This document shows positions 34,337 through 42,928 of a stretch of DNA of 64,000 nucleotides, piece by piece. Position numbers and translations under genes: made by a program. The first letter of the stretch is position 1; each line of letters opens with the position of its first letter. Source of the DNA: Selenomonadales bacterium. GTDB taxonomy: Bacteria > Bacillota > Negativicutes > Sporomusales > UBA7701. Location: NCBI GenBank assembly GCA_029975165.1, contig JARKPR010000030.1, forward strand, positions 37,125 to 101,124. Direction: 5' to 3'. The notes beneath the pieces were generated by a model, which saw only the letters and a list, made by a program, of their open reading frames with translations, did no database searches and was not told the origin of the DNA.

Positions 34337-35428
34337 ATGAACAGCAGCGCCAAAATGTTCCTGCTAGCAGTAGAAGAAATGAACTTTACAAAGGCTGCTT
34401 GCCGGGCTTTTATAACTCAACAGTGTTTGAGCGCCCACATAAAGAAGCTGGAAGAAGAGTATGGCATCAAACTGTTTGAAAGAACTCCAAAGCTGCGTTT
34501 GACGCCAGCCGGAGAATCTTTGTATTATTCGTTGCGGCAGATACAGATTGTCGAAGCGGCCATGATAGAAAAACTGTCAGACATCAAGGCCGGCATGAGA
34601 GGAGAAATTATTTTCGGCATCAACGCAACAAGGGCCAGGATTATCTTACCGGATTTTTTTACGGAATATCATCAGCGTTTTCCTTTGGTTAAATTGTCGA
34701 TTATTTTGGATGATATGCGCAATCTCGTTCCCAAGCTATTAAACGGAAAGATTGACATGTTTCTGGGAATTGATTGCATATCAAGTAACGATTTTAATAT
34801 CTTACCATTAGGACGTGATGAAATACTTTTTATCGCTACCGAAACAATCTTGCAGAAGTTTGCCGTATCAGCGGATATCTACAAACAAACCATTGCTTCT
34901 GACGAAATTAACCTGCTTAATTTTCCAGGCCTGCCGTTTGCCGGTAATTATGACGGCAGTTCCTTTAATAACCTTGTCAAAAAATATTTAGATTCCCTAA
35001 ATATACAACAGAAAATAGTATTTTCCGTTAGTGACTATGAGCTGCAAATAAGCTTATGCGCAAGAAACCTCCTCGTCGCATTTTGTCCCAAAACCGTTTT
35101 GAATAAAGTAATTGAGCAAAACAACAAGAATGTTTATGATAAACCCCTGCGGATTTTTAAACTCAACGGCCTGAAAGACTCCCTTCGCATTGATTTAATT
35201 ACCCATAAAAATGCGTATCAACCGCATTTTGTAAAAGAATTTGTGAAATTGTTACAAGAGCATGTGCAAAAGTATGACCAGCTAATAGCTGGGTATACAG
35301 GCCTCAAAGCCTCCAACTCCTGTTCTCGAGCCCAATGCACTACATACACACAAGCCGGCCACCCTCATGGAGCAGCTCAAGAACAGCTTACTTTGAAAAC
35401 AGGCTGCAAGGCAGAAGATTGTAAGTAG
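34337..35428 (+). CDS. LysR-family regulator with an altered C-terminus
   Basis: 363 residues. Winged-helix DNA-binding domain at the N-terminus (EMNFTKAACRAFITQQCLSA, then IKKLEEEYGIKLFERTPKLRLTP) and a periplasmic-binding-like effector domain to ~310. It is divergent from the LarA-IlvD pair and probably controls it. The last ~45 residues, beyond the usual ~300-residue length, run out of frame through an IS21 istB remnant, so the native stop was probably lost in an insertion event. AAGGGAG precedes ATG 34337. The gene is notably AT-rich compared with flanking enzymes, suggesting transfer. Confidence 0.85.
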   Translation: MNSSAKMFLLAVEEMNFTKAACRAFITQQCLSAHIKKLEEEYGIKLFERTPKLRLTPAGESLYYSLRQIQIVEAAMIEKLSDIKAGMRGEIIFGINATRARIILPDFFTEYHQRFPLVKLSIILDDMRNLVPKLLNGKIDMFLGIDCISSNDFNILPLGRDEILFIATETILQKFAVSADIYKQTIASDEINLLNFPGLPFAGNYDGSSFNNLVKKYLDSLNIQQKIVFSVSDYELQISLCARNLLVAFCPKTVLNKVIEQNNKNVYDKPLRIFKLNGLKDSLRIDLITHKNAYQPHFVKEFVKLLQEHVQKYDQLIAGYTGLKASNSCSRAQCTTYTQAGHPHGAAQEQLTLKTGCKAEDCK

Positions 35429-35489
35429 ATACCGACTGCTCATCATCGACGAGATCGGTTATCTGCCGATGGATATTCCCGAACAATAA
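35358..35489 (+). pseudogene. istB: IS21-family istB remnant
   Basis: One frame reads TLMEQLKNSLL, a stop (TGA 35394), then KQAARQKIVSRYRLLIIDE and GYLPMD, i.e. the Walker B region of an IstB transposition ATPase, before a TAA at 35487. A complete istB is ~250 codons, so only a fragment is left, with an internal stop and no istA. It overlaps the 3' end of the LysR gene in a different frame. Confidence 0.75.
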
Positions 35490-35503
35490 GTTGGATAACA
35501 ATG

Positions 35504-35540
35504 AAAACAGACGGCGTGAATATTCACACCGTCTGTTTTC
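35504..35540 (+). terminator. Terminator between the LysR and GntR genes
   Basis: AAAACAGACGG/CCGTCTGTTTT stem with inner GTGAA/TTCAC pairing and T-rich 3' end. Confidence 0.85.
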
Positions 35541-35802
35541 TGTTATAGTACCACCTATAATACAAAAACAGCGTAGCCTAATTTACCAGATTCGGAATCC
35601 ATCGGCAACCGCCCCGTTGTGTGGCAGGGATTCTGGGTTGCAAGGGTAATATAGGGCGACAATATCGGCACATATAACAAGACAAGACTAAAACTTGGCA
35701 TTATAAGCAAGCCGCCATCTCATGTTCTGTTGCTATTAAATAAGCAAGCTGTCTTAAGCCACGAGCATTCCTTAAAAAAAGCAACCTCCGGTTATAAGTG
35801 CA
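35541..35802. other. Intergenic region with no gene
   Basis: AT-rich stretch between the IS21 remnant/terminator and the GntR gene. No reading frame with a ribosome binding site and no tRNA-like or repeat structure was seen. Confidence 0.5.
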
Positions 35803-36573
35803 TTATTGCGTAGAGATTTCGTTTCCGGGTACTTTCTCACTACGTAGCCTTACTACCCGATATTGGTAACGATCCGCTGGGCAAACGTTATAGGAGAACT
35901 CCACCGGTTTATCGCCGCTAAATACGAGTCGATCCATAATGAGAACGGGATATCCCTTTTTTATATGCAAAAAATTTGCTTCGCATGTTGATGCCAAACC
36001 TGCCCGGATTATTTCATCGGCTTTGCTTAAATATACACCTAATTCCTTAGCGGCGATATCATAGGTGCCACGATTGGTTATATTCCATTCCAATAGCCGT
36101 TCCCCGTATTCGGGCGACCAAAAGCTCTGAACATAGAATAAAGGTTTCTCATTGACTTTATGGACTTTCTCAAGCAGTACCATCTGCTTGCTCTGGAAGA
36201 CCCCTAGTAGGGAAAACTTCTTCAATAAAGCTTCGGTAACATCTATGAGGCCTTGAAAATGGATATCCGCGCTAGGTTGCAGACCCTGATTGTACATTTC
36301 CTCGAAAAAACCGGTTAATTGCAACAGCTCTTCTTTCAAAGGCTCTTTTACGATAAAAGTACCTTTGCCCCGCTTTCTTTCAAGCCAACCTTCACTGACA
36401 AGCTGCATTATCGCCCGGCGAACCGTGGTGGCACTGACATTGTACCGTTCCATTATCTCTCTATCGGTTGGGAAAAGATCGCCGATATTCCATTCACCGC
36501 TTTGGATGTCTTCGCGCAGCACATTAGTAAGTTGATAATGTAATTGTACCGGAACGTTTTTATTGAAAGACAT
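35803..36573 (-). CDS. GntR/HutC-family transcriptional regulator
   Basis: 256 residues. N-terminal winged helix (PVQLHYQLTNVLREDIQSGEW, split, then TVRRAIMQLVSEGWLERKRGKGTF) and C-terminal UTRA ligand-binding domain (~85-250; KPLFYVQSFWSPEYG, PVEFSYNVC). These regulators usually repress a neighbouring operon until a sugar or sugar acid binds. The gene is divergent from the TRAP transporter and the ~250-bp spacer carries a palindrome next to a consensus promoter. AT-rich codon usage, like the LysR gene. Confidence 0.92.
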   Translation of the reverse strand: MSFNKNVPVQLHYQLTNVLREDIQSGEWNIGDLFPTDREIMERYNVSATTVRRAIMQLVSEGWLERKRGKGTFIVKEPLKEELLQLTGFFEEMYNQGLQPSADIHFQGLIDVTEALLKKFSLLGVFQSKQMVLLEKVHKVNEKPLFYVQSFWSPEYGERLLEWNITNRGTYDIAAKELGVYLSKADEIIRAGLASTCEANFLHIKKGYPVLIMDRLVFSGDKPVEFSYNVCPADRYQYRVVRLRSEKVPGNEISTQ

Positions 36574-36639
36574 CTTAAACCCCTCAACTTGGTTCTTTTT
36601 TTCCTATTATATCTTTATTATATGCTTTAGTCTAGATAA

Positions 36640-36662
36640 AAGATATATCTTCAAAGATATAT
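36640..36662. promoter_or_regulatory. Candidate GntR operator
   Basis: Perfect 12-bp palindrome AAGATATATCTT (36640-36651) followed by a second half-copy CAAAGATATAT that runs to the edge of the -35 box. Placement between the regulator and the TRAP operon supports an operator. Confidence 0.6.
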
Positions 36663-36691
36663 TTGACAGATTATATTACAAGAAATATAAT
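36663..36691 (+). promoter_or_regulatory. Perfect consensus sigma-A promoter of the TRAP operon
   Basis: TTGACA (36663-36668), 17-base spacer, TATAAT (36686-36691): exact consensus. Such a strong promoter needs repression, in line with the adjacent GntR palindrome. Leader is about 120 nt. Confidence 0.88.
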
Positions 36692-36821
36692 TAACATAGC
36701 AGGAAACTTTAGAATAATACAATATTTATGTAAATAAAAAACCTTATTGCTTTTGTGAATGCCGGGAGGTGAATATAAAGCATTCACGGTAGATAAAGAC
36801 AAAATTTGAGGGGGTAGGACA

Positions 36822-37874
36822 TTGCTTAAGGAAAACAAGCTTTTTGTGTCACTTGTAGCCTTGGTGGTATCCATGGCCATAATGGTTACGGGCTGTGGAT
36901 CCACTAAACCTCAGGACCAGGCCAGCGACCAGCAGAAGATTACCTTCCGCTATTCGCATAGCGCCGGCACAGCCATTACTGACCCTCATCAGGCTGCCGC
37001 GGTTAAATTTAAAGAGTCCGTAGAAAAAGCGACCGCTGGCAAGGTGCAGGTCCAGATTTTCCCGGGCGGCCAGCTGGGAACTGAGGAGCGGGGGTTCCAA
37101 GACGTACAGAAAGGCGTCGTTCAAGCAACCTCCATGGCGGTAAACAATGCCGCAGTATTTAGCCCTTCCTTATTTATCTTCGATTTGCCGTACTTGTTTA
37201 AGAGCAGGGATGAATTTTACAAGGTTATCGACGAGAACTGGGATGCCATCAACGAGCGCATGGAAAAGGAATCCGGCAATATCGCCATCGCTTGGCTCGA
37301 ACAAGGGTTCCGGGTGATAACAAATTCGAAGAAACCGGTGGAAACGCTTAGTGATCTTCAAGGATTGAAGATCCGGGTTCCCAACAATCCGATTATGGTC
37401 GCGACTTTCAAGGCGTGGGATTGCGAACCGACACCGATCTCCTGGGATGAAACCTTCCAGGCGCTGCAGCAGAAGGTTGTCGATGGCCAGGAGAATCCCT
37501 ATCCGGTCATTGCTACCAATAAGTTCTACGAAGTGCAGAAATACGTGACTGACATCCACTACAAGATGTGGATCGGCCCGGTCGTTGTCCAGAAGAAGTG
37601 GCTCGACAGCTTGCCTGAAGATATTCGCAAGGCGATTATCCAGGCGGGTAAAGATGCGACTATGGACAACCGGAAGCTGATGGCCAAGATGGACCAGGAC
37701 ACGCGTAAATTGCTTCAGGATAAAAAAATGGTCCTCAGCGGCACCCCCAAGGACGAAGATGCCTGGATGCAAAAGTCTATGACCGTTTGGCCGCAATTCT
37801 ACAGCAAGATTCCCGATATATCGCTACTGGATAAGATGATGAAATCCTTAGGCCGGGAGCGCCCCAAGCTTTAG
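36822..37874 (+). CDS. dctP: TRAP transporter solute-binding lipoprotein (DctP type)
   Basis: 350 residues, starting with TTG 36822 after GGGGGTAGG. A lipoprotein signal ends at the lipobox VTGC. The DctP fold is shown by YSHSAGTAITDPHQ, FPGGQLGTEERGF, the conserved Arg that holds a carboxylate in LKIRVPNNPIM, and ISWDETFQALQQKVVDGQEN. It captures an organic acid at the outer membrane face and hands it to DctQM. A 12-bp hairpin follows, which probably stabilises the dctP part of the message. First gene of the operon. Confidence 0.95.
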   Translation: MLKENKLFVSLVALVVSMAIMVTGCGSTKPQDQASDQQKITFRYSHSAGTAITDPHQAAAVKFKESVEKATAGKVQVQIFPGGQLGTEERGFQDVQKGVVQATSMAVNNAAVFSPSLFIFDLPYLFKSRDEFYKVIDENWDAINERMEKESGNIAIAWLEQGFRVITNSKKPVETLSDLQGLKIRVPNNPIMVATFKAWDCEPTPISWDETFQALQQKVVDGQENPYPVIATNKFYEVQKYVTDIHYKMWIGPVVVQKKWLDSLPEDIRKAIIQAGKDATMDNRKLMAKMDQDTRKLLQDKKMVLSGTPKDEDAWMQKSMTVWPQFYSKIPDISLLDKMMKSLGRERPKL

Positions 37875-37891
37875 CCTAAGCGGCAAAAGCA

Positions 37892-37920
37892 GGCAGCCTG
37901 CCCGTTCTGGGCAGGCTGCC
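37892..37920 (+). repeat. Intercistronic stem-loop between dctP and dctQ
   Basis: Perfect 12-bp stem GGCAGCCTGCCC/GGGCAGGCTGCC with a five-base loop and no T tract. Such hairpins commonly protect the binding-protein message from 3' decay and so raise its level over the membrane subunits. Confidence 0.7.
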
Positions 37921-37952
37921 ACATACTGAATAGGCAAAAAGGGTGGGGAAAA

Positions 37953-38465
37953 GTGAAAAAAATAGCCTGGGTATTCAATAATCTGGAAGATTTATTGTGC
38001 GGCTCCCTGCTTTGCTGGATCATGAGCCTGCTGATGTGGCAGGTTATCTACCGCTACTTTTTCGGCAAAAGCATCGCCTGGGCGGAAGAAGTAATGCGGT
38101 TTTCCTTTCTGTACATGGTTTACATCGCCGCCAGCCTCGGCGTACAGAAGGCCATCCATATCCGTGTCACGGCTCATCTTGAATACTTGCCGTCGAAAGC
38201 CAGGATAGTTTTGCTTGCTATCACCGATAGCATATGGCTGGTGTTCAATGCCTTCGTAATCATGGAGGCTGTCGCCCTGCTGGAGGGCATGGCGACGCAG
38301 CCGATGATATCCGCCGCGCTGATGCTCGATATGAGGTACGTATATTTTGCTCTCCCCTTTGGTTTTGCGCTTCAATCCATCAGGATCATCGAAAACTGGT
38401 ATAAGTTCTTTAAAGGCAAAAACAAAATGGAAGTAAGCGATGGGGGGGCTATCAGTGGGGCTTGA
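37953..38465 (+). CDS. dctQ: TRAP transporter small permease (DctQ)
   Basis: 170 residues, four membrane segments. WQVIYRYFFGKSIAWAEEV and YIAASLGVQKAIHIRV are typical of DctQ. Starts with GTG 37953 after GGTGGGG. It forms the membrane complex with DctM; its 3' end overlaps the dctM start by 26 bases. Confidence 0.93.
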   Translation: MKKIAWVFNNLEDLLCGSLLCWIMSLLMWQVIYRYFFGKSIAWAEEVMRFSFLYMVYIAASLGVQKAIHIRVTAHLEYLPSKARIVLLAITDSIWLVFNAFVIMEAVALLEGMATQPMISAALMLDMRYVYFALPFGFALQSIRIIENWYKFFKGKNKMEVSDGGAISGA

Positions 38466-39747
38466 GGTCGTATTGTGGGTCGCGCTGTTCGTTTTGCTGG
38501 CCATGGGGACGCCCATCTTCGTTTCCCTGGGAGTATCGACCCTCTTGGTAATGCTTTTGAGTGACCTACCGCTCGGCATGATTCCTCTGGACCTCCTCAA
38601 GGTCAGCGAGATGTTCCCGTTGCTTGCGGTGGTGGGCTTCGTCTTTGCCGGATCCCTGATGGAACGGGGCGGCATCGCCGCGCAGATTGTCGACGTGGCC
38701 TCGATCCTCGTCGGCCGGATCCGCGGCGGTTTGGGGATTGTAACCATTGTCGGCTGCATGTTTTTTGCCGCCATGATCGGCTCGGGTCCGGGGACGGTGG
38801 CCGCCATGGGCAGCCTGATGATTCCGGCCATGGTGAGGCGCGGCTACTCCTCCGAGTACGCCGCCGGCGTATGTGCAACCGGAGGAACCCTCGGCATACT
38901 TATTCCCCCCAGCAACCCGATGATCGTCTATGGCGTAATCGCCAACGTTTCGATATCGACGCTTTTCATGGCCGGATTCGTTCCCGGGTTCATGGTAGGT
39001 CTGGTACTTATATCGACAGCGTACATTCTCGCCCGCCGGGCCGGCTACCAGGGAAGCATGCACCAGTATACGGCCGCTGAGTTTTTCCAGGCAATAAAGA
39101 AGAATATCTGGGCCATGATGACGCCGGTGGTTATTCTCGGCGGGATATACGCCGGCATCTGTACGCCGGTCGAAGCTTCGGTCATCGCCGTATTTTATTC
39201 GTTCTTCGTCGGCGCGTTCATCAACAAAAAGCTCAACTTCAAGGAGTTCGTGGAAAGCGTAAAACTTACCAATATGACGACGGCAACGATAATCATCGTC
39301 GTGGGCGTTTCGGTGCTGTTCGGCCGGTATCTTACGATTTACCAGATACCGCAGAAACTGGCCGAATGGATGCTTACCATTTCGTCGAGCCCCTATCCAA
39401 TCATGGCGATGATAATGGTTTTGCTGTTCTTCCTGGGCATGTTCATGGAAACTTTGGCGACAATCGTCATTTTGGCGCCGATCTTCATGCCGGTTATCGA
39501 GAAAGTAGGCATTGACCCGGTCTTTTTCGGGATCATGTGGGTGATGAACAATGAAGTTGCCCTGCTGTCGCCGCCTTTAGGGGTCAATCTGTTCATAGCC
39601 ATGAACCTTTCGGGGTTATCGCTGGAAAGAGTGTCCCGGGGCGCGCTGCCGTATATGATTGTACTGGTAATAGTCATCTTGATTTTGATTGCTTTCCCGG
39701 ACATCCCGTTGATTCTGCCGCGACTTATCGGCGGCTACACCGGGTAG
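38440..39747 (+). CDS. dctM: TRAP transporter large permease (DctM)
   Basis: 435 residues and about 12 membrane segments. GSGPGTVAAMGSLMIPAM, GGTLGILIPPSNPMIVYG and the C-terminal SPPLGVNLFIAM are DctM signatures. It is the Na+-coupled translocator. ATG 38440 and GTG 38455 are both possible starts, each with a nearby purine-rich site. Translation is coupled to dctQ. Confidence 0.95.
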   Translation: MGGLSVGLEVVLWVALFVLLAMGTPIFVSLGVSTLLVMLLSDLPLGMIPLDLLKVSEMFPLLAVVGFVFAGSLMERGGIAAQIVDVASILVGRIRGGLGIVTIVGCMFFAAMIGSGPGTVAAMGSLMIPAMVRRGYSSEYAAGVCATGGTLGILIPPSNPMIVYGVIANVSISTLFMAGFVPGFMVGLVLISTAYILARRAGYQGSMHQYTAAEFFQAIKKNIWAMMTPVVILGGIYAGICTPVEASVIAVFYSFFVGAFINKKLNFKEFVESVKLTNMTTATIIIVVGVSVLFGRYLTIYQIPQKLAEWMLTISSSPYPIMAMIMVLLFFLGMFMETLATIVILAPIFMPVIEKVGIDPVFFGIMWVMNNEVALLSPPLGVNLFIAMNLSGLSLERVSRGALPYMIVLVIVILILIAFPDIPLILPRLIGGYTG

Positions 39748-39768
39748 GAGGGCAAAAATACATTCCAT

Positions 39769-40794
39769 TTGGGGGCGATTATTATAAAAGCTGTTAGTCT
39801 TGTAGAACCGCTGAAGTTACAAATTATTGAAACGCCTGTTCCTGTACCCCAAAAAGACGAGCTATTAATAAAGGTAGCTTACGCCGGGATCTGCGGCAGC
39901 GATGTTCATATCCGGCATGGCAAGAATTCCCGGGTGCAGTATCCCCTGGTCATGGGGCATGAGTTTTCCGGTGAAATCGTAAAAATCGGGGCGAAGGTCA
40001 CTGGGTGGCAGACCGGCGACCGAGTCGTTGTCAACCCGTTGATATCCTGCGGCATCTGCGATGCCTGCACGCGGGGACATTGGCACGTGTGCAAAAAATT
40101 AGGCCTAACCGGGATCGACGTCGACGGCGCTTTTGCGGAATACGTAACCATCCACAGTTCGCAAGCGATAAAAGTTCCCGCAGGTGTGCCCCTGGACATC
40201 GCCGCCCTTGCCGAACCGTTGGCGGTTGGCGTCCATGCCGTAGACCGCGGCAGGATCCGCCTGGGCGACAATGTGGCCATCCTTGGCGGGGGGCCGATCG
40301 GCTTGATGGTCGCTCTGGCGGCCAAGCTTGCCGGCGCCCGCCGGATCATCGTCATCGAAGTTAGCGATTTCCGCCTGTCGATGATTAAACAACTGGGATT
40401 CACCGCTATCGACGCCAAAAACGGCGATGCCCGCCAGGCGGTCCTGGAATACACCGGCGGCAACGGCGCGGATGTAGTCTTCGAAGCTGCCGCCACGCCC
40501 GTCACGTCCGCGCAGATGACCGGGATGTTGAGAATCCGCGGCACGGCTGTCATGGTTGGCGTTCATCGCCAACTGGTGGGAATCGATATGCAGGATGTCA
40601 ACCTGCGTGAACTGACGATATTAGGCACTCGCGTATACGAGTCCGCCAATTTCGTAGCCGCGGTCGAGTTGCTGCCGTCGATAGCGGAGCTCGGTAAATT
40701 AGCTACACACCGTCTCCGCCTTGAGGAAATCGACGCTGCATTTGCCGCGACGGAATCAGGGCAAGATTCGCTTAAAGTATTGCTGCATCCCTGA
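39769..40794 (+). CDS. Zinc-dependent alcohol/polyol dehydrogenase (MDR family)
   Basis: About 341 residues. Catalytic zinc site GICGSDVHIRHG and GHEFSG, structural zinc cysteines in CGICDACTRGHWHVC, and Rossmann motif ILGGGPIGLMV show a threonine-dehydrogenase/sorbitol-dehydrogenase-like enzyme oxidising a secondary hydroxyl with NAD. The start is unclear: TTG 39769 is the first possible codon but lacks a site, and the conserved part begins ~10 codons later. It is 21 bases after dctM, so its substrate is likely the imported compound or a product. Confidence 0.9.
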   Translation: MGAIIIKAVSLVEPLKLQIIETPVPVPQKDELLIKVAYAGICGSDVHIRHGKNSRVQYPLVMGHEFSGEIVKIGAKVTGWQTGDRVVVNPLISCGICDACTRGHWHVCKKLGLTGIDVDGAFAEYVTIHSSQAIKVPAGVPLDIAALAEPLAVGVHAVDRGRIRLGDNVAILGGGPIGLMVALAAKLAGARRIIVIEVSDFRLSMIKQLGFTAIDAKNGDARQAVLEYTGGNGADVVFEAAATPVTSAQMTGMLRIRGTAVMVGVHRQLVGIDMQDVNLRELTILGTRVYESANFVAAVELLPSIAELGKLATHRLRLEEIDAAFAATESGQDSLKVLLHP

Positions 40795-40847
40795 ATATAA
40801 ATAACGGGACATCAACGAAGGCGTATAAACGAGGGGGTGTATAGAGG

Positions 40848-42023
40848 ATGACCACATTCTGCGCACCCGCAAGGGTCGAATTCGGAGCGGGAGCATTAGA
40901 CAGGCTCGGTGATTTGGTCAAGGCTCTCGGTAAAAAGAAAGCGTTAATAGTAATGGATGCATTTTTAGCCTCGCCGACAGTCGCGTTGGATAAGCGGGTA
41001 GGCGGCATTTTAAGCGCGGCGGGGATAAACTCGGCAGTTTATAGCGGTGTGGCCAGTGAACCTACCTCGACGAATGTCCAGGATGGAATGGAAATAGCCC
41101 GAAAATTCGCCTGCGACTGCATCATAGCCCTGGGGGGCGGCAGCTCGATAGACACCGCCAAGGCGGTGGCCGTGAAAGCCGCGAACCCCGAGCTGGCGCT
41201 TGCCGATATTCCTAAGTCACCCTATATTACACGATTACCGTTAATCGCCGTGCCGACGACTTCCGGCACCGGCTCGGAAGGCACAAAAGTAGCGGTAATC
41301 ACGAATCTGCAAACAGGGGTGAAAGAAAATCCCGGCCATCCCTCAATGATTCCCGACATCGCCATTCTCGACCCGGACCTGACAGTGACCCTGCCCAAGA
41401 CGCTCACGGCTTTCACCGGCATGGATGCGTTGGCCCACGCCATGGAAGCGTATGTATCCAACAAGGCTACCGCTTTGACCGACCTTTACGCTTACAAGGC
41501 GATGGAGATTATCGGCGGCAGTTTGCCCAAAGTTATGGAAAACGGCGCCGACAAATCGTTGCGGAGCAACATGGCTCTAGCCAGCTATTACGCCGGCGCC
41601 GCCTTCTCAAATGCATCGACGAACCTCGCTCATGCGGGCGGCCGGGCTCTGGGGGCCCAGTTTCACGTTCCCCACGGGTTAAGTGTGGCGCTGCTGCTGC
41701 CTTTTGTAATGGAGTTTGGACTGGAAGTAGCCGAAGAACGTTATGCCAGGGTGGCCGTCGCTCTCAGGGCCGAGCCTCAGGCATCGCGGCAAACGCTGGC
41801 CCGTCAGGCGGTAGACATCGTCGATGCCTTCAATGAGAAATTCGGGATCTGGGCGGAAGCCAAAAGCAAATTTATCACCGACCTGAAGGCTTTCCGCAAG
41901 GCAATCCCAGAGATGACAGGCAAAGCGCTGGCCGGCAACGGCATACTCACGAATCCTAAGGTCCCGTCCGAAAGCGATATTAAGACCGTTTTTGAAAAGT
42001 TGGCCGAAAAGCTGGCTGATTGA
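40848..42023 (+). CDS. Iron-dependent alcohol dehydrogenase
   Basis: 391 residues. GGGSSIDTAKAVAV binds NAD; metal ligands lie in the TGMDALAHAMEAYVS helix and in ASTNLAHAGGRALG with VPHGLSVALLLP. Group III Fe-ADHs act on short alcohols, 1,2-diols or lactaldehyde-like compounds. It probably interconverts an aldehyde and alcohol in the same pathway. AGGGGG precedes the ATG at seven bases. Normal length. Confidence 0.93.
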   Translation: MTTFCAPARVEFGAGALDRLGDLVKALGKKKALIVMDAFLASPTVALDKRVGGILSAAGINSAVYSGVASEPTSTNVQDGMEIARKFACDCIIALGGGSSIDTAKAVAVKAANPELALADIPKSPYITRLPLIAVPTTSGTGSEGTKVAVITNLQTGVKENPGHPSMIPDIAILDPDLTVTLPKTLTAFTGMDALAHAMEAYVSNKATALTDLYAYKAMEIIGGSLPKVMENGADKSLRSNMALASYYAGAAFSNASTNLAHAGGRALGAQFHVPHGLSVALLLPFVMEFGLEVAEERYARVAVALRAEPQASRQTLARQAVDIVDAFNEKFGIWAEAKSKFITDLKAFRKAIPEMTGKALAGNGILTNPKVPSESDIKTVFEKLAEKLAD

Positions 42024-42077
42024 CAGCGATTTTGAAGTGAGTTATCGCATATTGCTTCATAAATAGGAGGCAGGAAA

Positions 42078-42842
42078 GTGGATAAATTTTCGCTTGCAGG
42101 AAAAACAACCGTTGTTACCGGCGGCCTGTCGGGGTTGGGCCAGGCCATCGCTCTGTCGATGGCCGAGGCCGGAGCAAATGTTGTGCTTGCCGATATGCGG
42201 GAACCGGAAGACAATGCCGCGCTGGCCGCTATCGAAAAGCTGGGTTCCAAAGCACTATTCGTAAAAACGGATGTTACGAAAGAACAACAAGTGACTGATT
42301 TCGTAGATAAGACGGTCAGAGAATTCGGCTCGATCGACATACTGGTGACCGCCGCCGGGGTGGGGAACAAGACGCCGGCCGAGGACTTGACGGAGGCCGA
42401 ATGGAACAAGGTCATGGACACGAACTTAAAGGGCTTGTTCTTATGCTGCCAAAAGGCCGGCATCAAGATGATCGCTCAGAAGTCGGGCAGCATCGTCAAT
42501 ATATCTTCGATGTCGGGTTTCATGGTCAACAAAGATCGAACCATCTCGGCGTACTGCGCTTCAAAAAGTGCGGTCAGCATGCTCACAAAGAACCTCGCCG
42601 TGGAGTGGGCAAAGCATAACATTCGTGTCAACGCCATAGCCCCCGGGTATTTTGTTACCCCGTTCAACGCAGTCTGGATGGATAATCCTCAGGCGACTGA
42701 GCTGGCTCTCAATCTGACGCCGATGAAGCGGTTCGGTCAGCCCCATGAGATTGGGCCGGCAGCAGTCTTTCTCGCCTCGCCGGCGGCCAGTTTCATAACC
42801 GGGCACACGCTTGTTATTGATGGCGGCTATACCTGCTGGTAG
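42078..42842 (+). CDS. Short-chain dehydrogenase/reductase
   Basis: 254 residues. N-terminal TGGLSGLGQAIA binds NAD(P); the catalytic Ser lies in IVNISSMSG, followed by YCASKSAV with the Tyr and Lys; the C-terminal GHTLVIDGGYTCW is typical of gluconate-5-dehydrogenase-like SDRs. It likely oxidises or reduces a keto-sugar or keto-acid within this pathway. GGAGG lies eight bases before GTG 42078. Preceded by the Fe-ADH and followed by transketolase. Confidence 0.94.
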   Translation: MDKFSLAGKTTVVTGGLSGLGQAIALSMAEAGANVVLADMREPEDNAALAAIEKLGSKALFVKTDVTKEQQVTDFVDKTVREFGSIDILVTAAGVGNKTPAEDLTEAEWNKVMDTNLKGLFLCCQKAGIKMIAQKSGSIVNISSMSGFMVNKDRTISAYCASKSAVSMLTKNLAVEWAKHNIRVNAIAPGYFVTPFNAVWMDNPQATELALNLTPMKRFGQPHEIGPAAVFLASPAASFITGHTLVIDGGYTCW

Positions 42843-42928
42843 GCCTTGACGCTTGGTAATCTTTTCGGGCTGATGCGGAAAGCCGGGCTTTCCGGAAATG
42901 ACAAAATCAAGGCAGGGGTGAACGAAGG

